From NCBI RefSeq assembly GCF_001053095.1, contig NZ_CGBP01000005.1:62001-126000 (forward strand): a DNA stretch of 64,000 nucleotides, given 5' to 3'. Shown one piece after another: positions 29,754-39,993 of this stretch; the stretch's first letter is position 1; each line of letters opens with the position of its first letter. A program made the translations under genes and the position numbers. The notes below the pieces were generated by a model, which did no database searches, was not told where the DNA came from, and worked only from the letters and a program-made list of their open reading frames with translations. The stretch is from Yersinia similis (GTDB taxonomy: Bacteria > Pseudomonadota > Gammaproteobacteria > Enterobacterales > Enterobacteriaceae).

Positions 29754-30032
29754 ATGAAAACAGTATTGGCTCTGATTGTTGCTGCAACCTTGAGTTTATC
29801 TTCTGTTGCCTTTGCAGCCGACACCGTAGCACCGCAAGCCACACCAATGGCTACAGCACCAGCAGTACATAGCGCATCAGCTAAAACCATGTACCACAAA
29901 AAAGTACAAAAACCGAACGCAATAAAAAACACGAATAAAACCGCCCCTGGACAAAAAGCCCAGGCAGCCAAAAAACACCATAAAGCGGCACATAGCCACA
30001 AAGCACCTACCGTAGCACCAGCCATTAAATAG
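29754..30032 (+). CDS. asr: Acid shock protein Asr precursor
   Basis: 92 residues. A signal peptide ([17 protein letters not shown]) ends VAFAA. The mature part is rich in Ala, Pro, Thr, Lys and His, with [17 protein letters not shown] matching the repeated AQAAKKHHK motif of enteric Asr; here it appears once, so this is a shorter version with fewer repeats. Asr is a disordered basic periplasmic protein strongly induced at low pH through PhoBR and RstBA. An RstA-like site lies upstream, and a terminator plus ydgU lie downstream. Confidence 0.9.
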   Translation: MKTVLALIVAATLSLSSVAFAADTVAPQATPMATAPAVHSASAKTMYHKKVQKPNAIKNTNKTAPGQKAQAAKKHHKAAHSHKAPTVAPAIK

Positions 30033-30097
30033 CCACATTGATCTGGAGACAGGTGTAGCTAACCATTCTCGATTGACCTGTTAAAAATGATTCACTC

Positions 30098-30123
30098 AAC
30101 ACCCGGTTCTCCGGGTGTTTTTT
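30098..30123 (+). terminator. asr terminator, between asr and ydgU
   Basis: Perfect 9-base arms AACACCCGG (30098-30106) and CCGGGTGTT (30111-30119), loop TTCT, then TTTT. The ribosome site of ydgU begins only a few bases downstream, so ydgU would depend on read-through or its own promoter. Confidence 0.9.
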
Positions 30124-30139
30124 ATCAGGAGTGCTGACA

Positions 30140-30220
30140 ATGCTGCGCCGCTATTTATTTGAAATAATTTTCTCTACTTTGGTTATTTTCGGGCTGGTCA
30201 CGCTATTTTTTTATTTATAG
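30140..30220 (+). CDS. ydgU: Small membrane protein YdgU
   Basis: A 26-residue frame with ATG 30140 and AGGAG (30127-30131) 8 bases upstream. It starts MLRRYLFEIIF and continues as one hydrophobic helix to the stop. E. coli YdgU is a 27-residue single-helix protein with a similar basic N-terminus (RRYRFEF) encoded directly after asr. The position and pattern both fit. Function is not known; co-expression with asr under acid is plausible. Confidence 0.82.
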   Translation: MLRRYLFEIIFSTLVIFGLVTLFFYL

Positions 30221-30225
30221 TATGA

Positions 30226-30318
30226 ACCTGCAGTTTCCCTGCAACTCGAATTATTTGGAGTATATCTCCGTCGTCTTTCAAGATGCAGGGGAGTTAGCTG
30301 CATCTTGAAGTAACTTGG
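30226..30318. repeat. Small palindromic intergenic element
   Basis: Contains perfect 11-base inverted arms TTCAAGATGCA (30277-30287) and TGCATCTTGAA (30299-30309), then AACTTGGGTATA. Parts recur at 63861-63905 and about 11877-11903, suggesting a dispersed non-coding repeat. It is not ERIC by eye. Confidence 0.6.
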
Positions 30319-30424
30319 GTATAATTAGCCATAGCAGGACCACAACGAGTTGCTTTATCAGCAAGGTTCAAGGTGTGTTATTGGATGACTCCTTAGTCAG
30401 TAAAAAAAGCAAGGTTAATTATTT

Positions 30425-31261
30425 ATGCGTTTATTTTTATTACTACTTAGCTTGCTATTCATTTCCATTGCCACCGCTTTCGCTCTGGATAAACCGGGCG
30501 GAGGTAACAGCATTGAAGACCAAACAGCTCTGTTTTTTGGTAAAGATGATCGTACTGCGGTAACAAACAGCCTCCAATGGCCATGGGAAGCCATTGGGCA
30601 AGTTGAAACGGCCAGCGGTAACCTTTGCACTGCAACATTGATCTCCCCCCGATTGGCATTAACTGCAGGCCATTGTGTATTGGCTCCTCCTGGTAATATT
30701 GACCAAGCCGTCGCGTTGCGATTCATTTCCGATAAGGGCCATTGGAAATATCAAATTACTAATCTGAAAACCCGGGTTGATGCCAAATTAGGTCAGAAAC
30801 TCAAAGCCGATGGTGATGGCTGGATTGTGCCACCTGCCGCCGCTGCATATGATTTTGCATTAATTCAATTAACAAATGCAGCGCCTATCCCCATCAAACC
30901 GTTGCCTTTATGGGAAGGTACTGCAAATGAACTGACAAAAGCGCTTAAATTGGTTAACCGTAAGGTAACGCAAGCCGGTTATCCACTCGACAACCTCAAT
31001 ACGCTTTATAAGCATGAAGATTGTTTAGTAACTGGTTGGGCGCAGCAAGGTGTTCTCGCTCACCAATGCGATACGCTGCCAGGTGACAGCGGCTCACCTC
31101 TGCTGCTAAAAAATGGCAATAGTTGGTCATTGATTGCCATTCAAAGTTCCGCGCCCGCAGCTAAAGACCGTTATTTAGCTGACAACCGAGCATTATCAGT
31201 CACTACGATTAATAACCGTTTGAAAAAATTGGTAAATAAGATAGCCGACACGACTCAGTAA
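30425..31261 (+). CDS. ydgD: Trypsin-like serine protease YdgD
   Basis: 278 residues. A signal peptide ends near TAFAL (residues 1-20). The S1 catalytic triad is recognisable: His in LTAGHC, Asp in AYDFALIQL and Ser in GDSGSPLLL. It is thus a probable periplasmic or secreted serine endopeptidase; no substrate is known. The order asr-ydgU-ydgD is the same as in E. coli. The start has a weak ribosome site (AAGGTT). Confidence 0.88.
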   Translation: MRLFLLLLSLLFISIATAFALDKPGGGNSIEDQTALFFGKDDRTAVTNSLQWPWEAIGQVETASGNLCTATLISPRLALTAGHCVLAPPGNIDQAVALRFISDKGHWKYQITNLKTRVDAKLGQKLKADGDGWIVPPAAAAYDFALIQLTNAAPIPIKPLPLWEGTANELTKALKLVNRKVTQAGYPLDNLNTLYKHEDCLVTGWAQQGVLAHQCDTLPGDSGSPLLLKNGNSWSLIAIQSSAPAAKDRYLADNRALSVTTINNRLKKLVNKIADTTQ

Positions 31262-31334
31262 CTTTACCTTAGCCCGCTAAATATTATGTGCCATTGCACT
31301 TATTATATGCCCTTGTACTGCTGAGGTGAGTCCT

Positions 31335-31658
31335 TTACTCCTTAGTCGCATAAGGTGAGTTTGGGTTGAATTGAAAAACGAAGGTCCCTCCTAGCGCAGC
31401 AGCATAGCGGCTCAAGGTGGTGAGGTTAGGTGAAATAATGCCTTTCTCCATACGACTGATATTTTGTTTCTTCAGTCCCGCTCGCAGTGCGACCTCTTCT
31501 TGAGTCAAATTGCATTGTTGGCGGGCAGCTTTCAGTTCAGTCATCATCGCTTGCCGAATTTGTAAATCCGTATAGGCGTCATTCACCTGCGGATGACTTA
31601 ACGCTGCTGCTTTAACCACCGCAAAAGGAATGATGTCAAAATCGTCTGTTTTTTTCAT
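31335..31658 (-). CDS. XRE-family antitoxin, HigA-like
   Basis: 107 residues. A helix-turn-helix of the XRE/Cro type lies at about 37-92 (LTQEEVALRAGLKKQNISRMEKG, then LTTLSRYAAALGG). Its ATG overlaps the stop of the upstream toxin gene by 4 bases. Toxin-first order with an XRE antitoxin is typical of HigBA modules. It should neutralise the toxin and repress the operon through the inverted repeats upstream. Confidence 0.82.
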   Translation of the reverse strand: MKKTDDFDIIPFAVVKAAALSHPQVNDAYTDLQIRQAMMTELKAARQQCNLTQEEVALRAGLKKQNISRMEKGIISPNLTTLSRYAAALGGTFVFQFNPNSPYATKE

Positions 31659-31984
31659 GACTGCAATCTCCGTTTGAGTTCTTTCATGCGCCGATAAGCC
31701 AATATCAGTGTCCGTCTTGGGGTTTTTTGTGTTTTCTTCTGTAGGATGTGAATGATATAAACCTGCCGATGGAGGTGGTAAAAGAAAAAGCCACGCCCGA
31801 TACCTTCTTTAGCGCTTACGCGTAATTCTTTTAACCCCTGCCCCATATCCCGTACATGAGGCTCTCTCAGTTCATGACCACAAGCTTCAAGCTCCTCCAT
31901 CGCCTTAATCAGTACCGCCTGTACGCCTACGGGCAATCTCACTAACTCCCTCTGTGCCAACCGTAACAAACTAATCTTATACAT
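31655..31984 (-). CDS. RelE/HigB-like toxin (Gp49 family)
   Basis: 110 residues from ATG 31984 (AGGGA upstream); a longer GTG version from 32026 is less likely. The pattern ELREPHVRDMGQGLKELRV, then RGFFFYHLHRQVYIIHILQKKTQKTP and a basic helical end, is that of HigB/phage Gp49-type ribosome-dependent mRNA interferases. The K-K-x-x-K-T-P segment is the usual signature. It sits with its antitoxin between ydgD and hrpA, which is an accessory insertion in this neighbourhood. Activity is inferred. Confidence 0.82.
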   Translation of the reverse strand: MYKISLLRLAQRELVRLPVGVQAVLIKAMEELEACGHELREPHVRDMGQGLKELRVSAKEGIGRGFFFYHLHRQVYIIHILQKKTQKTPRRTLILAYRRMKELKRRLQS

Positions 31985-32020
31985 AAGCCGTCCCTGCTCC
32001 GTGAAAAACTGTATCAAACT

Positions 32021-32081
32021 CACCATGGGTAATCAAATATGGTGACCCATAATCAGACAAACTTTGAACAACCGTCTGATT
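32021..32081 (-). promoter_or_regulatory. Inverted repeats upstream of the HigBA-like operon
   Basis: Three nested or adjacent inverted pairs: CACCAT/ATGGTG (32021-32026, 32039-32044), ATGGGT/ACCCAT (32025-32030, 32045-32050) and AATCAGAC/GTCTGATT (32051-32058, 32074-32081). They lie 37-97 bases before the toxin start, a natural place for antitoxin operators. Confidence 0.55.
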
Positions 32082-32264
32082 CCTCAGCGCAGGTATACCG
32101 CCAGTCATTGAGTTGATGCAATAACATGGCGGTTACAGTTCAGGGTTAATTATCCATTCACGGGAGGTCTCGCATAAAAACCATCTTGTTTCATCGATTG
32201 CATACTGTTTTTTTGGCGAAACGATAAAGAGAAATAATATTAAGGGGAGAACTCACTAAGAAAT

Positions 32265-32307
32265 AAAAAAATTCGACGCCTGAACGCAGGGTGGATCAGG
32301 CGTCGAA
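32265..32307 (-). terminator. hrpA terminator
   Basis: Perfect 12-base arms TTCGACGCCTGA (32272-32283) and TCAGGCGTCGAA (32296-32307). Minus-strand reading gives a T-rich run after the hairpin, 14 bases beyond the hrpA stop. Confidence 0.93.
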
Positions 32308-32320
32308 TGAGGATAATCAA

Positions 32321-35300
32321 TCAGACAGAAAGCTGTTCGATAGTTTGTAAAATACGTTTGTCAGACACCGGATAAGGGGTGCCCAGCTGTTGAGCAAATA
32401 AACTGACGCGCAGTTCTTCAATCATCCAACGGACTTCTTTAACCTCTTCATCTTGCTGACGTTTAGGCGGCAATTTATTTAACCACTGTTGCCATACTTG
32501 CTGAATGTGCTCAATTCGCAGCATTTGCGCCCTATCGCGATGCGGATCAACCGCCAGTTTTTCTAAACGGCGCTCAATAGCCTTTAAATAGCGCAAAGTA
32601 TCAGGCAAACGCTTCCAGCCATTATTTGTGACAAACCCACGATAGATAAGGCCAGCAAGCTGAGCTTTAATATCAGAAAGCGCCAGTGCCAGCGAAATAT
32701 CGATCCGGCCTTTCAACCGCTTATTAATACTGAACACCATGGTGAGGATCTGCTCAACCTGCCTGGCAATATCCACCACCGTGTCATTCAGTTCCGCACG
32801 GACTTTTTCTTGTAAACGAGCAAAACCAGCCTCCAGCCAGACCGGGCCACCATGCTGTGCCACCAGCTTATCGACACCACAGGCAATGCAATCATCAATC
32901 AGGTCCATCACTTTGCCATAAGTATTGAAATAGAGACCAAGCTTGGATTTATTCGGCAATTTCTCATGTAAGTACTTAATCGGCGAAGGAATATTGAGTA
33001 GCAATAAACGCCGGGTACCCTGCCACATAGCCTGTTGTTGTTGCGATTCCGTATCGAACAAACGGATGGCAACACTGTCTTTCTCATCCACCAACGCTGG
33101 ATAAGCTTTCACTTCATAGCCACCGCGCCGTTGCTCGTAGCAGATGGGGAGATCGCCAAAGCTCCAGATATGTAAGTTATTTTGTTCAATACCATCATCC
33201 GCGACGGCAGAAAGTGTTTCCTGTACTTTCTCTTGTAACTGCAACTTTAGGGCTGCGAGATCTTTGCCTTCTCGCAGAATACAGTTTTTATCGTCCAGCA
33301 CACGAAACGTCATTTTGAGGTGGTCCGGCACTTGATCCCACTGCCAGCTATCACGTGACACTGTCACGCCAGTCATGCGACGTAATTCGCGCTCCAAAGC
33401 CTCCAATAAGCCCGTCTCTAACGGTGTTACCCGTGCCAAAAAAGCGTCGGCATAATTGGGAGCTGGAACAAAATTACGCCGTACCGGTTTGGGCAATGAT
33501 TTAATGAGTGCTACCACCAGTTCACGGCGAATCCCAGGGATCTGCCAATCAAACCCCTGCTCCTGGATCTGGTTCAAAATAGGTAATGGAATGTGTACTG
33601 TGACGCCATCGGCATCAGTACCGGGTTCAAACTGATAAGACAACCGGAGTTTTAGCTCCCCCTGATACCAAAAATTTGGGTAATCAAGCGGATTTACTTT
33701 GTTCGCCCCCTCTTTGATAAGCATGGTTTTTTCAAAGTTCAGCAACTCTGGTTTCGTCTGGCTCGCTTGCTTCCACCAGCTATCAAAATGGCGGGCAGAG
33801 ATAACATCACGACCAATTCTTTGATCATAAAAGTTAAAGAGTGTCTCGTCATCGACCAGAATATCCCGCCGACGGGATTTGTGTTCCAATTCTTCCACTT
33901 CCGCCAATAGCTTAAGATTCGTTCGGAAGAATGTGTGCCGCGTCTGCCAGTCACCTTCAACCAACCCGTGGCGGATAAACAACTCGCGGCATAGCAGTGG
34001 ATCGATCGGACCGTAATTGATCTTACGTTCAGTAACAATCGGTAAGCCGAATAAGGTCACTTTCTCGCTGGCCATTACTGCGCCCTGGGCTTTCTCCCAA
34101 TGTGGATCGCTATAATGGTGTTTCACCAGGTGCTGGGCTAAAGGCTCAATCCATTCAGGTTCAATACGTGCAGCAATGCGCCCCCATAGACGACTGGTCT
34201 CGACCAATTCAGCCACCATGACCCATTTTGGGGGCTTTTTGAATAAGCCGGAGCCGGGGAAAATAGCAAAGCGGGCGTTGCGAGCACCGGTAAACTCTTG
34301 CTTTTCAACATCTTTCTGCCCAACATGAGAAAGCAAACCTGTCAGTATCGCGGTATGTACACTGCGGTAATCTGCGGCAACACTGTTGACGGGTATCCCT
34401 AATTCTTTAACGACCTGACGCAACTGAGTGTAAATATCCTGCCATTCACGTACCCGCAGGTAATTCAGGTAATCGCTACGGCATAACTTACGAAATTGTG
34501 CTGATGACAACGCTTTTTGTTGTTCTTTGAGATAATCCCACAGATTAACAAAGGCGAGAAAATCGGAATCTTTATCTGCAAAACGGCGGTGTTTTTCATC
34601 CGAGGCCTGCTGTTTATCTACCGGACGCTCACGCGGATCTTGAATAGATAACGCCGAGGTGATAATCATCAATTCGCGCACGCAGCCACTTTTTTGTGCT
34701 TGCAATACCATTCTGGCCAAACGTGGATCGACAGGAAGTTGGGCTAACTGGCGGCCCAATGGCGTCAATTGCTGATGCCCGTTACTGGCGGTCTGAATGG
34801 CCCCTAGTTCCTCCAGCAACCGTACACCGTCTTGAATATTGCGTTTATCCGGTGCTTCAACAAAGGGAAATGCAGCGATATCCCCCAGCCCCAGAGAGGT
34901 CATTTGCAAGATCACCGAAGCCAGATTGGTCCGTAGGATTTCTGGATCCGTAAATTCAGGGCGAGAGAGAAAATCTTGCTCGGAATAAAGGCGAATACAA
35001 ATACCGTCAGAAACACGGCCACAACGCCCTTTGCGCTGATTAGCCGATGCCTGAGAAACAGGCTCAATAGGTAGCCGCTGGACCTTGGTACGGAAACTGT
35101 AACGGCTAATACGTGCCGTGCCGGGATCGATAACATATTTGATACCCGGCACCGTGAGTGATGTTTCTGCCACGTTGGTTGCCAGCACAATTCGCCGCCC
35201 ATGATGTGACTGAAACACCCTATTCTGCTCACTGTTCGATAAGCGGGCATATAACGGTAATACTTCGGTATGTGGCAAATTTTGCTTTATCAGCGCATCA

Positions 35301-36208
35301 GCTGTATCGCGGATTTCCCGCTCACCGCTCATAAAAATCAAAATATCCCCGGCGCTTTCACGGCCCAACTCATCAACTGCATCAAAAATTGCCTGCAATT
35401 GGTCCCGATCGACATCATCGGCATCATCCACAATCGGGCGATAACGCACCTCCACCGGGTAGGTACGGCCAGAGACCTCAATAATTGGTGCGTTATTGAA
35501 ATGTTGTGAGAAGCGTTGCGGGTCAATAGTCGCGGACGTGATGATCACTTTCAGATCAGGACGTTTAGGTAATAACTCACGTAAATAGCCCAAGATAAAA
35601 TCAATGTTAAGGCTACGTTCATGGGCCTCATCGATGATCAAAGTGTCGTATTGCATCAGCAGGCGATCTTGCTGAATCTCAGCCAGCAGAATGCCATCCG
35701 TCATTAATTTGACCAGTGTATTTTCACCGACCTGATCGTTAAAACGAACTTTGTAACCGACACAGCCGCCAAGCGAGGTGTCCAACTCATCTGCAATGCG
35801 GTTAGCTACCGTCCGTGCGGCCAAACGGCGTGGCTGAGTGTGGCCGATAACCCCTTTCACCCCCCGCCCCAGTTCAAGACAGATTTTCGGCAACTGTGTG
35901 GTTTTACCCGAGCCAGTCTCACCGGCGACAATAACCACCTGATGGTCACGGATAGCGTTATAAATATCCTGTTTCTTTTGGCTGACGGGCAGATTATCCG
36001 GATAGCTGATCGCCGGACAGACCGCCCGACGGCGGGTTACTCGCTGCATTGCAGTCGCGACTTCGGCTTCAATTTCGTGAGTAATCGCCTGTATGGCTTC
36101 AGGATTATTGATTTTTCGTGCGCCGTGTAGCCGACGCTGAATGCGCTGTTGGTCACGGAGCATCAATTCACCAAGTAGAGTGGATAATGCTGTGAGCGAA
36201 GATTTCAC
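32321..36208 (-). CDS. hrpA: ATP-dependent RNA helicase HrpA (DEAH box)
   Basis: 1295 residues, close to the 1300 of E. coli. The helicase core is in the first 550 residues: motif I GETGSGKTTQLP, motif Ia TQPRRLAARTVA, motif II DEAHERS, motif III SATID, motif V TNVAETSLTVPG and motif VI QRKGRCGR. Winged-helix, ratchet and OB-fold regions follow, then a long C-terminal extension with the DUF3418 region. HrpA is involved in mRNA processing of fimbrial operons and in rescue of stalled ribosomes. It is monocistronic, facing away from azoR as in E. coli. Confidence 0.97.
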   Translation of the reverse strand: MKSSLTALSTLLGELMLRDQQRIQRRLHGARKINNPEAIQAITHEIEAEVATAMQRVTRRRAVCPAISYPDNLPVSQKKQDIYNAIRDHQVVIVAGETGSGKTTQLPKICLELGRGVKGVIGHTQPRRLAARTVANRIADELDTSLGGCVGYKVRFNDQVGENTLVKLMTDGILLAEIQQDRLLMQYDTLIIDEAHERSLNIDFILGYLRELLPKRPDLKVIITSATIDPQRFSQHFNNAPIIEVSGRTYPVEVRYRPIVDDADDVDRDQLQAIFDAVDELGRESAGDILIFMSGEREIRDTADALIKQNLPHTEVLPLYARLSNSEQNRVFQSHHGRRIVLATNVAETSLTVPGIKYVIDPGTARISRYSFRTKVQRLPIEPVSQASANQRKGRCGRVSDGICIRLYSEQDFLSRPEFTDPEILRTNLASVILQMTSLGLGDIAAFPFVEAPDKRNIQDGVRLLEELGAIQTASNGHQQLTPLGRQLAQLPVDPRLARMVLQAQKSGCVRELMIITSALSIQDPRERPVDKQQASDEKHRRFADKDSDFLAFVNLWDYLKEQQKALSSAQFRKLCRSDYLNYLRVREWQDIYTQLRQVVKELGIPVNSVAADYRSVHTAILTGLLSHVGQKDVEKQEFTGARNARFAIFPGSGLFKKPPKWVMVAELVETSRLWGRIAARIEPEWIEPLAQHLVKHHYSDPHWEKAQGAVMASEKVTLFGLPIVTERKINYGPIDPLLCRELFIRHGLVEGDWQTRHTFFRTNLKLLAEVEELEHKSRRRDILVDDETLFNFYDQRIGRDVISARHFDSWWKQASQTKPELLNFEKTMLIKEGANKVNPLDYPNFWYQGELKLRLSYQFEPGTDADGVTVHIPLPILNQIQEQGFDWQIPGIRRELVVALIKSLPKPVRRNFVPAPNYADAFLARVTPLETGLLEALERELRRMTGVTVSRDSWQWDQVPDHLKMTFRVLDDKNCILREGKDLAALKLQLQEKVQETLSAVADDGIEQNNLHIWSFGDLPICYEQRRGGYEVKAYPALVDEKDSVAIRLFDTESQQQQAMWQGTRRLLLLNIPSPIKYLHEKLPNKSKLGLYFNTYGKVMDLIDDCIACGVDKLVAQHGGPVWLEAGFARLQEKVRAELNDTVVDIARQVEQILTMVFSINKRLKGRIDISLALALSDIKAQLAGLIYRGFVTNNGWKRLPDTLRYLKAIERRLEKLAVDPHRDRAQMLRIEHIQQVWQQWLNKLPPKRQQDEEVKEVRWMIEELRVSLFAQQLGTPYPVSDKRILQTIEQLSV

Positions 36209-37166
<958 letters not shown>

Positions 37167-37264
37167 GCAGAGTGACACTCGCTCATTAAGGGTATTGCCA
37201 TAATGAGCGACTAAAAAGATGGCCTCGTATTACCCTCATTTCACCCGAGAATCATTTGATTATT

Positions 37265-37288
37265 GCGCGCCAACCAGCGCGCTTTTTT
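37265..37288 (+). terminator. azoR terminator
   Basis: Arms GCGCGC (37265-37270) and GCGCGC (37277-37282), loop CAACCA, followed by six T. The T tract reaches the stop codon of the convergent regulator gene. Confidence 0.75.
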
Positions 37289-38243
37289 ATTGCTTTTCTT
37301 CCACCAGCAGTACTATGGCACTCTCTTCATCGGTCACTAAACCATTCAGCCATTGACCATTCAACGCCGCCTTAATCGCCCGATGTTTTTCTTTCCCGCC
37401 AGCAATAGCGATCACGGGTTTTTCCGGCTGAATACGTAATTTCACACTGGTTAAGCATTGGTCTAACGCGTACGGAACGGGTTGCCCATCCGCATCAATA
37501 AAATTACCCAGCATCTCCGCAACCACATGCGATGCGATCAAGGCATCCACATCTTGTGCCGAAATAAAACCATCTTTATGTAACGGGCATTGATAGCCAA
37601 TCGAACCGATACCGATAAAAGTGACATCGGCTTGCGCTGCTTTTTCGGTGACAGTGCGATAAATGCGATGGTTACACCACAGGTCACGATCGGCGGCGCT
37701 GTCGGCAAATAAAGGGGCTGGCAGGATAAAATAGCGGCCTTTGGTTTTCTCAGCCATCCACAACGGGACGTCGTAACGGGTGCAAGAGCCGTCAGCTGCA
37801 ATGGCCCCTATCAATGATACACAGCTATGTTGTGGCCGTTCGACATCAGGCAACTCATCGATGGCAGCCTTTAAACTGCGCCCTGAACCGACGCCAATGA
37901 CCAAGGGTTGCTCTTGTCGTAGAAACTGCGCCATCACCTCTGCCCCCGCCACGGCAATCGCACGTTGAACCCCCGCGCTATCCATTCCTTGGCTAGGGAC
38001 AACCTGACAACGATGTAAACCATAACGTTGTTGTAATTGTTCGGCCAGCGCCATACAGCGAGCCACAGGGTGAGTGATATTGACACTGACCAATCCATTA
38101 TCAATGGCGCAAGCCACCAATCGCTGTGCGACCTGCCGAGAGACCCCCAACGCATCGGCAATTTCATGCTGAGTTTGCCCAGCAACATAATACATCCAGG
38201 CGGCTCTGGCAGCCTGATCCAGTTTCTTATCACTCTTATGCAT
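37287..38243 (-). CDS. SorC/DeoR-type sugar-binding transcriptional regulator
   Basis: 318 residues. An N-terminal helix-turn-helix lies near residues 24-43 (EIADALGVSRQVAQRLV). The remaining 260 residues form a SorC-type sugar-phosphate-isomerase-like effector domain, with VIGVGSGRSLKAA and FIGIGSIGYQC as typical segments. It is divergent from dalD with about 208 bases between, so it most likely controls dalD in response to arabinitol or a phosphorylated product; this is inference. In Klebsiella the arabinitol regulator DalR is also of this class as I recall. Confidence 0.82.
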   Translation of the reverse strand: MHKSDKKLDQAARAAWMYYVAGQTQHEIADALGVSRQVAQRLVACAIDNGLVSVNITHPVARCMALAEQLQQRYGLHRCQVVPSQGMDSAGVQRAIAVAGAEVMAQFLRQEQPLVIGVGSGRSLKAAIDELPDVERPQHSCVSLIGAIAADGSCTRYDVPLWMAEKTKGRYFILPAPLFADSAADRDLWCNHRIYRTVTEKAAQADVTFIGIGSIGYQCPLHKDGFISAQDVDALIASHVVAEMLGNFIDADGQPVPYALDQCLTSVKLRIQPEKPVIAIAGGKEKHRAIKAALNGQWLNGLVTDEESAIVLLVEEKQ

Positions 38244-38451
38244 GGGTTATCTGCGCATTATTTTTTGAAGGAACAATATTAGTCATATTACGTCGCTATT
38301 TCGCAGATTTTTATCCCTGCACGCGTTTATGTGAACTAAAGCTCAATTTAAGGGCAGAAGTTACATTAATCTACGCGCAGGGCAAATGCTCAAATTAAGA
38401 GCTTATGCCCAAACGATAACCGTAGCACCTTCTGTGATTGTGGAGTTCATT

Positions 38452-39843
38452 ATGAATACTGACCTGAAATCAACCCCTGCTGTGTGGCTGCATATTGGCG
38501 CTGGCTCCTTCCACCGAGCCCATCAGGCTTGGTATTTACACCGTTTGTTAGCCGTAGGCGATGACCGTTGGTCTATTGCCTTGGCCAATATTCGTGATGA
38601 CGCGACCCCACTACTGGACACATTACGGGCGCAATATGGTGAATATGTATTGGAAACGGTCACGCCAACCGGTGAACGCCAGTATGAAAAAATAACATCA
38701 CTGCGCAATATCATTGCCTGGGATAAAGAGTTAGATAATCTGGTAGCACAAGGGAGCAAACCCGAAACTCGCGTGATCGCTTTCACCGTAACGGAGGGAG
38801 GCTACTATCTGGATAGTCACTTTAATCTGCAACAGGACAATAGTGACATTCAGGCTGACCTTAAAGGAGGTTGCCGCACAATTTACGGGGCAATTAGCCG
38901 CATCTTGCAACAACGGCAACAGGATAAGAGTGGCCCGGTCACTTTACTGAACTGCGATAACTTGCGTCACAACGGTGAACGATTCCGTCATGGATTATTA
39001 GAGTTTCTTGTTCTACGGGGTCAACAAAGTCTATTGAACTGGGCAACAAGCCAGACCCGTAGCCCAAATACCATGGTTGATCGTATCACCCCTCGACCAT
39101 CAGCCGATATCGCGCAGCGAGTGTTGGAAAAAACCGGTATCGTGGATAACGCCCCGGTGATGGCAGAATCATTTATTCAATGGGTTATTGAGGATGATTT
39201 TATTGCTGGCCGCCCAGCACTAGAGAATGTTGGTGTAGAAATGGTCACCTCGGTTTTGCCTTATGAAGAAGCCAAAATCCGTATTCTGAACGCCAGTCAC
39301 AGTTGTATTGCCTGGGCGGGCACCTTGATTGGGCAACGTTATATTCATGAAAGCACCCAAACCGACGCTATCCGCCAGATGGCTGATGACTATGTCACGC
39401 AAGATGTCATTCCCTCCCTGACGCCCAGCCCACTTGATTTAGCCCATTACCGTGATGTGGTACTAGACCGCTTCAGTAATCCGTATATCCGCGATACTAA
39501 CCAGCGCGTCGCCGCCGATGGGTTTTCCAAGATCCCCGGTTTTATCACCCCCACGCTGATCGAGTGCTACCAACGCGGCGGTGTACCTACCGCTACCGCC
39601 ATGTTGCCTGCATTATTCTTCGTATTTATGGAAGGTTGGCACCAAGGCACCCTACCGTATGAATACCAGGATGGCATTCTGGACCCAGAAGCCGTCCATG
39701 CCATGTTTCAATCTTCTGATCCAGTGGGCTTATTTGCCCGTGATAACGCCCTTTTCGGGCCGCTGGCCAATGATAATCAGTTTGAACAGTTATTACGCCA
39801 GTCCATAGATCGGGTCTCTGCCTGGGTTAGCACTAACCGTTAA
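38452..39843 (+). CDS. dalD: D-arabinitol 4-dehydrogenase (mannitol dehydrogenase family)
   Basis: 463 residues from ATG 38452 (TGGAG upstream). The N-terminal NAD-binding segment reads [18 protein letters not shown]. The catalytic C-terminal domain carries [10 protein letters not shown], the polyol dehydrogenase Lys/Asn/His signature. It resembles Klebsiella DalD closely in remembered segments ([10 protein letters not shown]), so oxidation of D-arabinitol to D-xylulose is likely; mannitol or another polyol remains possible. Neither a xylulokinase nor a transporter gene is adjacent. Confidence 0.85.
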   Translation: MNTDLKSTPAVWLHIGAGSFHRAHQAWYLHRLLAVGDDRWSIALANIRDDATPLLDTLRAQYGEYVLETVTPTGERQYEKITSLRNIIAWDKELDNLVAQGSKPETRVIAFTVTEGGYYLDSHFNLQQDNSDIQADLKGGCRTIYGAISRILQQRQQDKSGPVTLLNCDNLRHNGERFRHGLLEFLVLRGQQSLLNWATSQTRSPNTMVDRITPRPSADIAQRVLEKTGIVDNAPVMAESFIQWVIEDDFIAGRPALENVGVEMVTSVLPYEEAKIRILNASHSCIAWAGTLIGQRYIHESTQTDAIRQMADDYVTQDVIPSLTPSPLDLAHYRDVVLDRFSNPYIRDTNQRVAADGFSKIPGFITPTLIECYQRGGVPTATAMLPALFFVFMEGWHQGTLPYEYQDGILDPEAVHAMFQSSDPVGLFARDNALFGPLANDNQFEQLLRQSIDRVSAWVSTNR

Positions 39844-39993
39844 TCCCTGATGAGGGCATTGGGGACGACGCGTCTAGGGAGGCTGGCGCTCGGCGATGAT
39901 GAATGATCGGCAGTTGTGATAAATAACAGGTCTGCACAAAGCCCCCCATTGATCAACGTGTTATCCCTGAAATTAACCGGCAGGAGGCGTTAT

